From Phycisphaeraceae bacterium (GTDB taxonomy: Bacteria > Planctomycetota > Phycisphaerae > Phycisphaerales > UBA1924), in assembly GCA_009827205.1 (NCBI GenBank), contig WUAK01000017.1:1-17403 (forward strand): a stretch of DNA of 17,403 nt, read 5' to 3'. Within the stretch, counting starts at the first letter, position 1, and every line of letters starts with the position of its first letter. A model generated the notes under the pieces. The model was not told the origin of the DNA. It saw only the letters and a list, made by a program, of their open reading frames with translations, and ran no database searches. This document shows, one piece after another, positions 7,655 through 14,634 of the stretch. The position numbers and the translations under genes are program-made.

Positions 7655-8094
7655 GTGAGTTACTCAAGCGACGTTCAAAGCGTTTCTTCTCAGTAATTGG
7701 TCTTGCATTCACGCTTGGCCTGCTTGTCTACTTTGGCCGAACCGAGTGGCGCTACTTTCAGCACGGCGAGAAAGCAGTGGCTTTGCTCATATCAGATGAG
7801 TTTGAGCGTACTGGTAAAGGGGGCCGGAACGTACTCCAATACCGATTCAGAGATGATGTGCTGGATACCGAGCGACAAGAAAAAGACTGGTATCGCGCGC
7901 TCTATAGCCCAGTATTTACAGAGCGAAGAGAACTCGAACACGTATTTATTGAGTACATTCCGGGTGAACGAGGGGCTTCCCGGCTCGATGGGAATAGTCC
8001 CAAGAGCTACATCATCGGGACTTTGGTGGTTGCAGTCTGTCTGGCATACAACGTAGCAGTGTCGCTCAAGCCAATTAAGTCAAAGAGTGATTAA
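7651..8094 (+). CDS. small two-helix membrane protein, DUF3592-like
   Basis: A 147-residue protein with predicted helices at about 12-28 and 120-138 and a roughly 90-residue domain between them. That domain (GEKAVALLISDEFE, YRFRDD, HVFIEYIPGERGASRLDG) resembles DUF3592-type proteins, which have two membrane helices around a small beta domain; this is a by-eye resemblance. Function is unknown. The ATG at 7651-7653 overlaps the phoH stop as ATGA, which fixes the start and suggests coupled translation. A hand count over 7681-8040 gives about 51% GC, lower than the roughly 60% of its neighbours, with more A/T-ending codons. It ends one base before the convergent TPR gene's stop, so no room is left for a separate terminator. 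Confidence 0.72.
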   Translation: MSELLKRRSKRFFSVIGLAFTLGLLVYFGRTEWRYFQHGEKAVALLISDEFERTGKGGRNVLQYRFRDDVLDTERQEKDWYRALYSPVFTERRELEHVFIEYIPGERGASRLDGNSPKSYIIGTLVVAVCLAYNVAVSLKPIKSKSD

Positions 8095-8095
8095 C

Positions 8096-8716
8096 TCATC
8101 CGTCGTACGCGAGTGCCTGCTCGACGCGGCTGCGCTCGCGGTCGAAGAACCGGCGCCACTCGGCATCGGACTCGATGAGAATACCCGTGCGGAGCAGGTC
8201 GACGTACTCGGGAGTCGCGCGGGCGAGCTTGTGGAGCGCAGCGGACTTGCCACGGATCGCGGGCAGCCACCTCGGGTCGAGCGCGAGCGCCTCGTCGAAG
8301 TGCTGGAGCGACTCTTCCGCGTAGTCGGCTTCGAGCCAGAGTCTGCCAAGGCTCGTGTAGGGTTCCGGGCGATTAGGCTCGAGCTCGATCGCCCGCTGGA
8401 ACGCGGTCTCCGCGTCGACGTAGTTCTGCTGCGCCATCAGCACGTTACCGAGGTTGTTCCACGCGCCGGTCTGGTTCGGGAAGATCTCGAGCGATTCGCG
8501 GTACAGGCTGTCAGCCTTCTCGAACTGGCGCTTGCGGTACGCGTCGTCGGCCTGAGCGGTCAGCGAGCGGGCGCGGTTGATGTCACCCCTTGCGGTCATG
8601 TCTGCGGGCCGACGGAGGTTCGATGTGCCGTTCGTCTGACACGCTGCCATCGCCAAGAGCATGCCGCCCGTCGCCGCGGAGAGAACAACCACACGTCCGA
8701 TTCGCTTGCTGATCAC
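8096..8716 (-). CDS. TPR-repeat lipoprotein, last gene of the type II secretion cluster
   Basis: A 206-residue protein with a hydrophobic N-terminus and a probable lipobox MAAC, giving lipidated Cys26; Met at -3 is unusual, so lipidation is likely but not certain. Residues about 48-160 hold three clear tetratricopeptide repeats: DDAYRKRQFEKADSLYRESL, then WNNLGNVLMAQQNYVDAETAF, then YTSLGRLWLEADYAEESLQHF. The GTG at 8714-8716 overlaps the gspM stop by 4 bases (GTGA), so translation is probably coupled. In type IV pilus systems TPR lipoproteins of the PilF/PilW kind act as pilotins that help the secretin assemble in the outer membrane. By analogy this could be the pilotin or another scaffold of this secretion system. 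That role is inference from position and architecture. Confidence 0.82.
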   Translation of the reverse strand: MISKRIGRVVVLSAATGGMLLAMAACQTNGTSNLRRPADMTARGDINRARSLTAQADDAYRKRQFEKADSLYRESLEIFPNQTGAWNNLGNVLMAQQNYVDAETAFQRAIELEPNRPEPYTSLGRLWLEADYAEESLQHFDEALALDPRWLPAIRGKSAALHKLARATPEYVDLLRTGILIESDAEWRRFFDRERSRVEQALAYDG

Positions 8717-9276
8717 TGCTTCTTCTCCAACCGAGAGAAACTCAGGGTCACGTTCCAGCCCGTCTTGTCGGGCTTGGGCCTCATCGCGAGGCTGTGCACA
8801 CGCATCCCCTCGATGTCCCGTTCAACCGCCGCCGCCCAGCGGATCGGGTCGCTCGCCTCGGCGACCGTAAACTCTTTGAACACAAACACTCTTCGGTGTG
8901 CTGAGCCGGTCTCTGTTTCGGACCGCTCCGAATTGAACACCGGCGGTTCAATCTCTGCGTTTCGTGCGGCCTGTTGCAGCAGGGTCAGCGGGCTTGAGAG
9001 CCGCTCATAGATTACAGGACCATCGCCCGACTCCTGCGGGTCCTGGAGCGACCGATATGTCGCAAGCTGGCTCTGGACATTCCTCTGCGTGAACTGGGCA
9101 GAGGAGAGCGACCGCAGCGACCCGGTGCGCTGCGTGTAGCCCAAGAGCGCGTACACGCCGGCCGCAAAGAGCACGAGCACCGCCAGCACGATGAGCACGC
9201 GGGGGCGGTTGCGCCGCTCGGCGGCCGAGGCCCGGCGCTGCATCATCAGCCTGTCCTGGTCGCTGACCCCGATCAT
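8713..9276 (-). CDS. gspM: GspM-like type II secretion inner-membrane protein
   Basis: A 187-residue bitopic membrane protein. It has a short basic cytoplasmic tail (about 1-25), one helix at about 26-46, then a periplasmic region whose first part (QFTQRNVQSQLATYRSLQ) should be helical. The remainder may form a ferredoxin-like fold, as in GspM and PilO. GspM partners GspL in the inner-membrane platform of the type II secretion system. Sequence conservation in this family is very low, so the call rests on topology, size and the position directly after gspL. The ATG at 9274-9276 overlaps the gspL stop (ATGA), and its own stop overlaps the TPR gene's GTG. A PilO-type name would be an equally fair description. 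Confidence 0.7.
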   Translation of the reverse strand: MIGVSDQDRLMMQRRASAAERRNRPRVLIVLAVLVLFAAGVYALLGYTQRTGSLRSLSSAQFTQRNVQSQLATYRSLQDPQESGDGPVIYERLSSPLTLLQQAARNAEIEPPVFNSERSETETGSAHRRVFVFKEFTVAEASDPIRWAAAVERDIEGMRVHSLAMRPKPDKTGWNVTLSFSRLEKKQ

Positions 9277-10868
9277 TCGCCGCCCTCTTCCTCGTCAATA
9301 TCTCGCCAGTAGCCTTGCATGGTTGCGATAGTCTTCGTGCTCGTCTGGCGCACTTCTGGATCATCCCAGTTGACGTATATCGCATTCTGCAAAACCTTTG
9401 GCTGATTCTCAGCTGCCTCTGTTGTAGTCGCGTCCAGCTCGATGTAATTCAGATACTGATCCACGAGCAGCCTTGAAAGTGTGACGTCCGTTGTGTTCGC
9501 AAGAAAGAACGCGATCTCATCGACCGCAAGAAGGACCGGCCGAGCCTCTTCGAAGTCGCCCCCGCTCTGTTCGAGCTGCAACGCAGAGATCGCGGACTGG
9601 AGTGAGAGGATCGGATACACCGGGTCGGCGTTCACGCCAAGCTCGCTGACGATCAAGGCGTTGGTCTCGACAGTGATATCCGCGGCCTGCATGCTCGCGT
9701 CTTCTGCTGATCCTCGGAGCTTGGTTCCAAGCACGCCCAGCGCCACCGCGCCGATCAGGATCACGCCCGCGACCCAGCGGTACATCCCCCGGTGTGCTCT
9801 GCCCGGTCTGCTCGCCAGAGAGCCGATGGGCTTCGATTCGTGCGCGCGACGTTTGGTCTTGCCGCCGGCGGTCCTCTCTTGAAGTCTGAGGAACGTTGTC
9901 AGGATCGGGTCGTCCACGCGCAGCAGATCGAGCGAAGCGCCGGGCCAGACATTGTGTATGGCTTGCCCGAATTCACCCGCGCCGGGTGTGCGTCCCTCGT
10001 CGTGATCCACAAGGCACAGGACGCGCCTGGGCGATCGTCCGAGCTGAGCTGTCCACGCGAGCCAGTCCATCGCGAGCCGGCCCGAACCGAACGAACGCGC
10101 TTTCTCGTTATCAACGAACGCGTCGGGCTCGATCCTTGCTGACCCGGCTGCCAGCAGCTCGCCCTCGTCGCACCAGGCCCACTGCACATGCCCGTCGGGC
10201 TCGACCAGCATCACCGCGGTGTCCACCCGGCTGACCGACACGAGCGGATCGTTGTCTTCGCGGATCTCACCCGCCGGGTCCCACGCCGACGCGATCGCGT
10301 GCCACAGGCTCGTCACCTGCGCTACCTCGATCTTCATCTCGTCGAGCGCATCGATCAGCAGTTTGACAGGCAGGTCGCCCATCGCAAGTACCGCGGCGCG
10401 CCTGCTCGGCGTGTCTTCCTCGTCGGCATTCTTGCGCCTGATGATCAGACCTTGGCCGCTGTTCTTTGCAAGCTGTTTATCACCAAGCGGCTCAAGACTC
10501 GAACCGCCAACGGGCACAAGCGATTCAACCGTCTCCGCTGCTTCCAGAGCTGGCATGGTTGACCAGTCGCCCCACGCGCCAGCTGATTTCTGGCGGACTG
10601 CTGCGCGAACCACCGTGGCGTCTGCGCCCGGCACGTCGAGCCAGGAACAAACAGCGCCGCGTGGATCGAGACACAAGAGCCCGATGTTCCCGCCCGTGGT
10701 CGCGTCGATTCTTGCGCGGAGCCACTCGGCTGCAAAGCGGACACCCTCGAGCGCGTCGGCCTCGTCTGGAACGCTGTAATGTTCCTCCTGCATGTCACCG
10801 ATCAGGCGCAGGCCAACCAGACGCTGACCGCTCGGGTCACGCTCAACATATACAGCGGGGCCTCTCAA
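9273..10868 (-). CDS. gspL: GspL-like type II secretion platform protein
   Basis: A 531-residue protein with a large cytoplasmic part (about 1-360), one membrane helix at about 363-383, and a periplasmic part of about 148 residues. This is the GspL plan: an actin-like cytoplasmic domain that recruits the ATPase GspE, then a helix and a periplasmic domain that pairs with GspM. It also resembles a PilM-PilN fusion. It is somewhat longer than the roughly 400 residues usual for GspL, with an Ala/Gly/Arg-rich linker before the helix (about 332-361). The start is TTG at 10866-10868, which overlaps the gspC stop as TTGA; an ATG would otherwise appear only at residue 26. I see no clear ATP-binding motif. 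Assignment relies on topology and gene order more than on sequence identity. Confidence 0.75.
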   Translation of the reverse strand: MRGPAVYVERDPSGQRLVGLRLIGDMQEEHYSVPDEADALEGVRFAAEWLRARIDATTGGNIGLLCLDPRGAVCSWLDVPGADATVVRAAVRQKSAGAWGDWSTMPALEAAETVESLVPVGGSSLEPLGDKQLAKNSGQGLIIRRKNADEEDTPSRRAAVLAMGDLPVKLLIDALDEMKIEVAQVTSLWHAIASAWDPAGEIREDNDPLVSVSRVDTAVMLVEPDGHVQWAWCDEGELLAAGSARIEPDAFVDNEKARSFGSGRLAMDWLAWTAQLGRSPRRVLCLVDHDEGRTPGAGEFGQAIHNVWPGASLDLLRVDDPILTTFLRLQERTAGGKTKRRAHESKPIGSLASRPGRAHRGMYRWVAGVILIGAVALGVLGTKLRGSAEDASMQAADITVETNALIVSELGVNADPVYPILSLQSAISALQLEQSGGDFEEARPVLLAVDEIAFFLANTTDVTLSRLLVDQYLNYIELDATTTEAAENQPKVLQNAIYVNWDDPEVRQTSTKTIATMQGYWRDIDEEEGGE

Positions 10869-11593
10869 CGTTCCTCGCCTCTTTGTCGCATTTCGCGCTC
10901 TTTCATCCGGCGTTCAAACTCGTCGCGACGCTTCTCCACATCTGTCATGTTCTCTATCTGCGTGTCGCGGTCCGAGAGGTAATTCCGAGTGGCTGCCTGG
11001 CCCGGAATGTTGATCGTCGCGGCGGCGCCCTGCTCGGGCGGAGTCGCGACCGACACGATCTGCCCCGACGATTTCGAGAGCGAGATCCGCTCGATGACAC
11101 CGCCACGGTCGATCTCGATCTTGTCGCGCGCCACATCGATGACCTCGGCGTCGTAAGCCTCGAGCCTCGTGCCCTTGCGGAGCATTCGCTGCTTGCCGTC
11201 AATCTCGACGAGCGCGAAGCTGAAATTGGGCTCGAACACCCCGCCCAGGTACTTCCAGCCGTCGGCTGAGGTGACTTCTGTCGTTTGCTGATTCGGTTGT
11301 GTATCAGGTGTGATGGGTTCTATTTGCTCAACACCCTCGACTTTGGCGACATTCTGGAGGGAGTCGCCGATGATGCCAGCGTTGATATCTTGCTGGTTGT
11401 CCGCCGGGGTCGAGTTGTTTGCTTGCGGGGTATCCGTAGACTCAGAACCACCGAATACCGCTGGCTGCGAGGGTGCCTCAGGCAGACCCGGATCGTAAAT
11501 GACGGCAACGGCGACAAGCGCAACGAGCACGAGCCCTGCGACCTGCGCGATGCGCGTCTTTCTGATCGCTTTGGTTCTGTTGGCACCGCTCAT
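10865..11593 (-). CDS. gspC: GspC-like type II secretion protein (HR domain, no PDZ)
   Basis: A 242-residue bitopic protein with a helix at about 16-33, a Q/N/P/T-rich linker (about 38-108), and a small beta domain at about 111-173. That domain has YLGGVFEPNFSFALVEIDGK, a MLRKGTRL turn, and KIEIDRGGVIERISL. This closely follows the homology region of GspC, which links the inner-membrane platform to the secretin GspD in the periplasm. PilP of type IV pili has a related fold. No PDZ or coiled-coil domain of the usual GspC kind follows; instead the protein ends in a very charged probable helix (about 212-242, ERRMKEREMRQRGEER). The ATG at 11591-11593 overlaps the gspK stop (ATGA), and its own stop overlaps the gspL TTG. 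Confidence 0.78.
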   Translation of the reverse strand: MSGANRTKAIRKTRIAQVAGLVLVALVAVAVIYDPGLPEAPSQPAVFGGSESTDTPQANNSTPADNQQDINAGIIGDSLQNVAKVEGVEQIEPITPDTQPNQQTTEVTSADGWKYLGGVFEPNFSFALVEIDGKQRMLRKGTRLEAYDAEVIDVARDKIEIDRGGVIERISLSKSSGQIVSVATPPEQGAAATINIPGQAATRNYLSDRDTQIENMTDVEKRRDEFERRMKEREMRQRGEER

Positions 11594-12489
11594 TCTTTGC
11601 CTCCTTGGTCGGGGCCGAAACTCCCGGTCGGAGTGTAGCCGACACCGTCATCGAGCCGTTTCCAATCCAGGAACCACGCGTTGGCGTGCTCGCTGCCAGA
11701 AACCAACGGGTCCGTCTCGTCCTCGCGGGGGATCACCACCACCGCCTCGTACCTTCCCAGCGTCGCCTCGCGGATCACTCCATCGGGCCCGGTCAACTCG
11801 GCTCTCACGTTCCAGAGCGTGGGAATCGTGGTCCAGAGAGCCGTCACCTCGCTCTGCTCGTCGTCATTCAGACCCGCGTCGCGTGCGACGTCGAGCAGCT
11901 GGAGCCGTGTGATTTCGTCCTCGGAGTCTCGCAGGCGGACGAGGTCTGCGGTGTACACATCCACGATCTCGGCATTGGCGACCACAGCCATTGCCATCGC
12001 GTGGATCACCTCGGGCGGGGCGAGCTTGATGTTGACCGCGAGCGGTCCCGCCTGCCTGCCGAACCGATCCGAGTACCCCGGTCCTGCGATCTCAAGGTGC
12101 TCGCGCACAAGATCCGCGATCTCTCTCTGTCGCTCCAGCGGCATGATCTCAGTTGTCGGCTGCTTGGTTTCGAGCCCCGCCGGGTTGACGAGAGCCGTGG
12201 ACTGCGACTGTGTGAACCAGACCGTCAGCGTGCGGTCACCCGAGTAATCCACTGTGAATGCGACGCCGTTGTCAGCAATGAGATCTTCGAGCTCCTGCTT
12301 GGCCGAGAACTGAAGCCAGAGCGCGATCACTTCGCGGAGCCCTCGCTCGCGGTGGTCGTCTATATACGACTGCAACTGCGCGTTGGCGGCGCTGGCACGC
12401 ACAGTGTCGCGGTTCAGAACGACCGCCACCGTGAGACTCGCCACGAGCGCCAGCAGCACGACCACGGGCATGACGTAGCCGCGGTTCAC
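11590..12489 (-). CDS. gspK: GspK-like minor pseudopilin
   Basis: A 299-residue protein starting MNRGYVMPVVVLLALVASL. The short basic leader ends in G4, where prepilin peptidase should cut, followed by a hydrophobic helix. Position +5 of the mature form is valine instead of glutamate, as is usual for GspK, the tip pseudopilin that lacks Glu5. Size fits GspK, which is larger than other pseudopilins because of an inserted helical domain. The central helices and the late LWNVRAELTGPDGVIREATLGRYEAVVV stretch agree with the C-terminal part of that family. The start is GTG at 12487-12489, overlapping the gspJ stop (GTGA), and its stop overlaps the gspC ATG. It should cap the pseudopilus with GspI and GspJ. 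Confidence 0.8.
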   Translation of the reverse strand: MNRGYVMPVVVLLALVASLTVAVVLNRDTVRASAANAQLQSYIDDHRERGLREVIALWLQFSAKQELEDLIADNGVAFTVDYSGDRTLTVWFTQSQSTALVNPAGLETKQPTTEIMPLERQREIADLVREHLEIAGPGYSDRFGRQAGPLAVNIKLAPPEVIHAMAMAVVANAEIVDVYTADLVRLRDSEDEITRLQLLDVARDAGLNDDEQSEVTALWTTIPTLWNVRAELTGPDGVIREATLGRYEAVVVIPREDETDPLVSGSEHANAWFLDWKRLDDGVGYTPTGSFGPDQGGKE

Positions 12490-13343
12490 GCGCCACCCCC
12501 GAGTTCACTTTCGTCATCGCCCTCTGGGTTTGGGATATCGATGCTGATACCGATCTCGGGCCCTGGTGTCCAGCCGAGTTCGAACATCCAGCTGCCGTAG
12601 AGCCCGCCTGTGGTTTCGAGTTCGAGCTCGACAAACGCTGGGAACTGTCTCGATTCGGTGGCGCGCACCCGGCTGAGCTTCTCTCTGTCGATGAACGCGG
12701 TCCAGCTGATCGATTTCAGATGCTCGCTGAGCAGCGTTGGCGAGGGTAGCGATCGCTCATCGAACCACGCGCCGTCGGGGATATCGGTGGGCGGCAAAGG
12801 CACCCACCAGAGCAGGAATGAATCGCCGCTGGCAGATCGTTCGACCTCGATCGCGCCTCTGAAGCCGTCGAGGTCGTCGAAGCTGATCCGCTGGCCAGTC
12901 TGCTCTTCCTGGCTCGTCATCCGCGCACGTCTGTTGCGGTCCGAATCCGTGATGTCCTCTTCCTTTGTGGGCCCCACGGGCACCCGATCACTCACAACCT
13001 CGAGCCTGGGCATCCCGTTGGTTTCGTTGAGCTGGAATCGGAAACCCGCGCCCTCGATCGGTTCGGGGTAAACGCTGTCGAGATACTCCTCGATCTCTTC
13101 GTCGCTCGCGCCTTCGCGCATGATGTCACGGACGGTGTTGTTCGGAGCCGGGCGGAGTCTCGTCAGCGCTTTGTTGATCACGACACGCGTGGTCGCGAGC
13201 TCGTGCTGCTCTTGAGCGCGCTGGGCGAGACCGCTGTCGGTGCGTGTGACGCTCAGCATGACCGAGAGAGCAGTCCCGAGCACCAGCATGCCCACAACCA
13301 TCGCGAGCATCATCTCAAGAAGCGTGAACGCCCGGCGGGTCAT
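12486..13343 (-). CDS. gspJ: GspJ-like minor pseudopilin
   Basis: A 285-residue protein starting MTRRAFTLLEMMLAMVVGM, with a class III prepilin signal: basic leader, cleavage before F6, glutamate at +5 (E10), and a hydrophobic N-terminal helix. The residue before the cut is alanine, where glycine is nearly invariant. The rest is a soluble domain (for example FRGAIEVERSASGDSFLLWW). GspJ belongs to the pseudopilus tip complex with I and K; at 285 residues it is longer than the usual 200 or so. The ATG at 13341-13343 is preferred over a GTG 9 bases upstream because a purine-rich GAGGGGGG sits about 9 bases before it. The ATG lies 1 base after the gspI stop. Its own stop overlaps the gspK GTG by 4 bases. 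Confidence 0.78.
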   Translation of the reverse strand: MTRRAFTLLEMMLAMVVGMLVLGTALSVMLSVTRTDSGLAQRAQEQHELATTRVVINKALTRLRPAPNNTVRDIMREGASDEEIEEYLDSVYPEPIEGAGFRFQLNETNGMPRLEVVSDRVPVGPTKEEDITDSDRNRRARMTSQEEQTGQRISFDDLDGFRGAIEVERSASGDSFLLWWVPLPPTDIPDGAWFDERSLPSPTLLSEHLKSISWTAFIDREKLSRVRATESRQFPAFVELELETTGGLYGSWMFELGWTPGPEIGISIDIPNPEGDDESELGGGA

Positions 13344-13344
13344 T

Positions 13345-13938
13345 TCAGCCACCCCCCTCTGCGTCCGGATCCTCGAACCCCGTCAGGGTCTGCAGAAGAT
13401 CAGAGATGCGCCCCGGATCTCCCATGAGACGCTCCATCGAGTCCTCGCCCCGGCTGCCGAATCCGAGAGGATTGACCAGCCTCGTCAGCCTCACCCCGGT
13501 TGAAGCGCCCGGCACGAGAGTCTCGGGCCTGCCCTCGTCGAGCCAGACGGTCACACGGATTTCTTTGAGGTTGGTCAGCGCCGTTGGGACCGCGCCCTGT
13601 CGGCCCGCGGTCACCCGGTTCCTCCGGTTTGGTTCTTCGATGCGGATCTTGTCCTCGTCGAGGTCCCATCGGAAGGTGTAGATACCGTAGTCGATCGTGT
13701 CCGGCAGCTTGTCGACGCTCGTGGAGTCATCGAGATAGCTGACGATGACGCGGTTGGCCACCTCCGCTGCTCCGAGTCTCGCCTCGTCCCTCCGGTCCGA
13801 GTTCATGGCGTAGCTCAGGACGGAGAAGATCGACGACGCGACGATGGCCAGCAGAGCCGCTGCGAGGACCGCTTCGAGGAAGCTGAACCCGCGCCGGGTC
13901 ATGGGTCGTCTGGGTTGTTTCTTCTTCGTGTTCATCAT
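13345..13938 (-). CDS. gspI: GspI-like minor pseudopilin
   Basis: A 197-residue protein with a 17-residue basic leader (MMNTKKKQPRRPMTRRG), prepilin cleavage after G17, and a mature start FSFLEAVLAAALLAIV with glutamate at +5 (E22). After the N-terminal helix comes GAAEVANRVIVSYL and a soluble domain containing LKEIRVTVWLDEG. Position between gspG and gspJ and the short N-terminal helix features favour GspI, the minor pseudopilin that nucleates the tip complex; it is longer than the usual 120-130 residues. The ATG at 13936-13938 follows GGAG by 9 bases. It lies 48 bases after gspG, with no terminator-like structure visible between them. Confidence 0.75.
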   Translation of the reverse strand: MMNTKKKQPRRPMTRRGFSFLEAVLAAALLAIVASSIFSVLSYAMNSDRRDEARLGAAEVANRVIVSYLDDSTSVDKLPDTIDYGIYTFRWDLDEDKIRIEEPNRRNRVTAGRQGAVPTALTNLKEIRVTVWLDEGRPETLVPGASTGVRLTRLVNPLGFGSRGEDSMERLMGDPGRISDLLQTLTGFEDPDAEGGG

Positions 13939-13986
13939 GGCCTAGCGCTCCGCGCCGCCGAGAGAATTGTGCGTTTAGGACTCTGC

Positions 13987-14412
13987 TTACTTGGCTGTCC
14001 TTGCAAGCGCGATCCAGATATCGATGTCGTCCTCGGTGCCCGCGATGCCGTCTGCGCCCATGCTGATGAGCGTGAATCCCTGCTCCTTCGGAGCGCCGGG
14101 CTTACCGGTCGGGCTGTAGTAGAACGGCTTGTCCCAGGAGTCTAAATCCGAACCCTGTACAAGCGGGCTCGGGATGAGTGTTTGGAGCGTTGGAGGGAAT
14201 GCGTTGTTGTTGAGGTGATATGTCTGCAGAGCATTTTTGATCTGCTGCATGCTGGCCTCTGTTGTCTTGACCTTGGCGTCGTCGGCGCCGCCGATGAGGT
14301 TCCACGCGGCGACCGCCATCAGGATGCCCATGATCGCGATAACCAGCGAGAGTTCGAGCAGCGAGAAGCCCCGCGCGTGTGTTCTTCTGCGTGTGTTCGT
14401 TGTGGGCTGCAT
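13987..14412 (-). CDS. gspG: GspG major pseudopilin
   Basis: A 141-residue type II secretion major pseudopilin, the repeating subunit of the periplasmic pseudopilus. The leader MQPTTNTRRRTHARG ends in the prepilin cleavage site (after G15). The mature protein begins FSLLELSLVIAIMGILMAV with glutamate at +5 (E20). The helix continues into KVKTTEASMQQIKNALQTYHLNNNAFPPTLQTL, a GspG hallmark. Near the C-terminus SMGADGIAGTEDDIDIW (about 118-133) matches the calcium-binding loop of GspG, with its aspartates. I chose the ATG at 14410-14412, preceded by AAGGAA about 9 bases upstream, over an upstream in-frame start that would add 13 residues. The 222-base gap upstream may carry its own promoter. Confidence 0.92.
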   Translation of the reverse strand: MQPTTNTRRRTHARGFSLLELSLVIAIMGILMAVAAWNLIGGADDAKVKTTEASMQQIKNALQTYHLNNNAFPPTLQTLIPSPLVQGSDLDSWDKPFYYSPTGKPGAPKEQGFTLISMGADGIAGTEDDIDIWIALARTAK

Positions 14413-14634
14413 ATCTCTTATTCCTTCGTGTCTGGTGGGCGAGCGGTTCACATTTGCGGGCCCATTCCCCAGCTACCAGGTTGCATCCGAGCCGTTGCAG
14501 ATGAAAGTGCAAGGGATCACGAAACAAGTCTATGCGCGAGAGCCCAACCCCTCACTACAGACCGCAGCGGCGAGCCTATCGGCCTCGATGGCGATTATTG
14601 AACGGTCCCAGAACGGAATTGTTGATGCCGCGGA
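14413..14634 (-). promoter_or_regulatory. 222-base intergenic region between gspF and gspG
   Basis: This is the only long gap inside the secretion cluster. It sits just ahead of the major pseudopilin gene, which usually needs more product than its neighbours, so an internal promoter or mRNA processing site is plausible. It contains an inverted repeat TTGCA (14495-14499) / TGCAA (14508-14512) and another TTGCA at 14481-14485. I found no convincing -35/-10 pair, sigma-54 site, strong hairpin or gene here. Confidence 0.35.

Noticed and set aside
8087..9010. A 307-codon plus-strand frame opposite the TPR and gspM genes
   Set aside because: It is antisense to two genes with TPR repeats, a lipobox and coupled starts; its translation shows no motif.
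10466..11269. A 267-codon plus-strand frame opposite gspL and gspC
   Set aside because: It is antisense to coupled secretion genes; the Arg-rich translation has no domain or ribosome-binding site.
11605..12600. A 331-codon plus-strand frame opposite gspK
   Set aside because: It is an antisense shadow of the pseudopilin gene, with no plausible start or domain.
14501..14634. Possible small plus-strand gene starting at ATG 14501 in the gspF-gspG gap
   Set aside because: The frame has no ribosome-binding site and simply continues antisense into gspF; the translation has no protein-like features.
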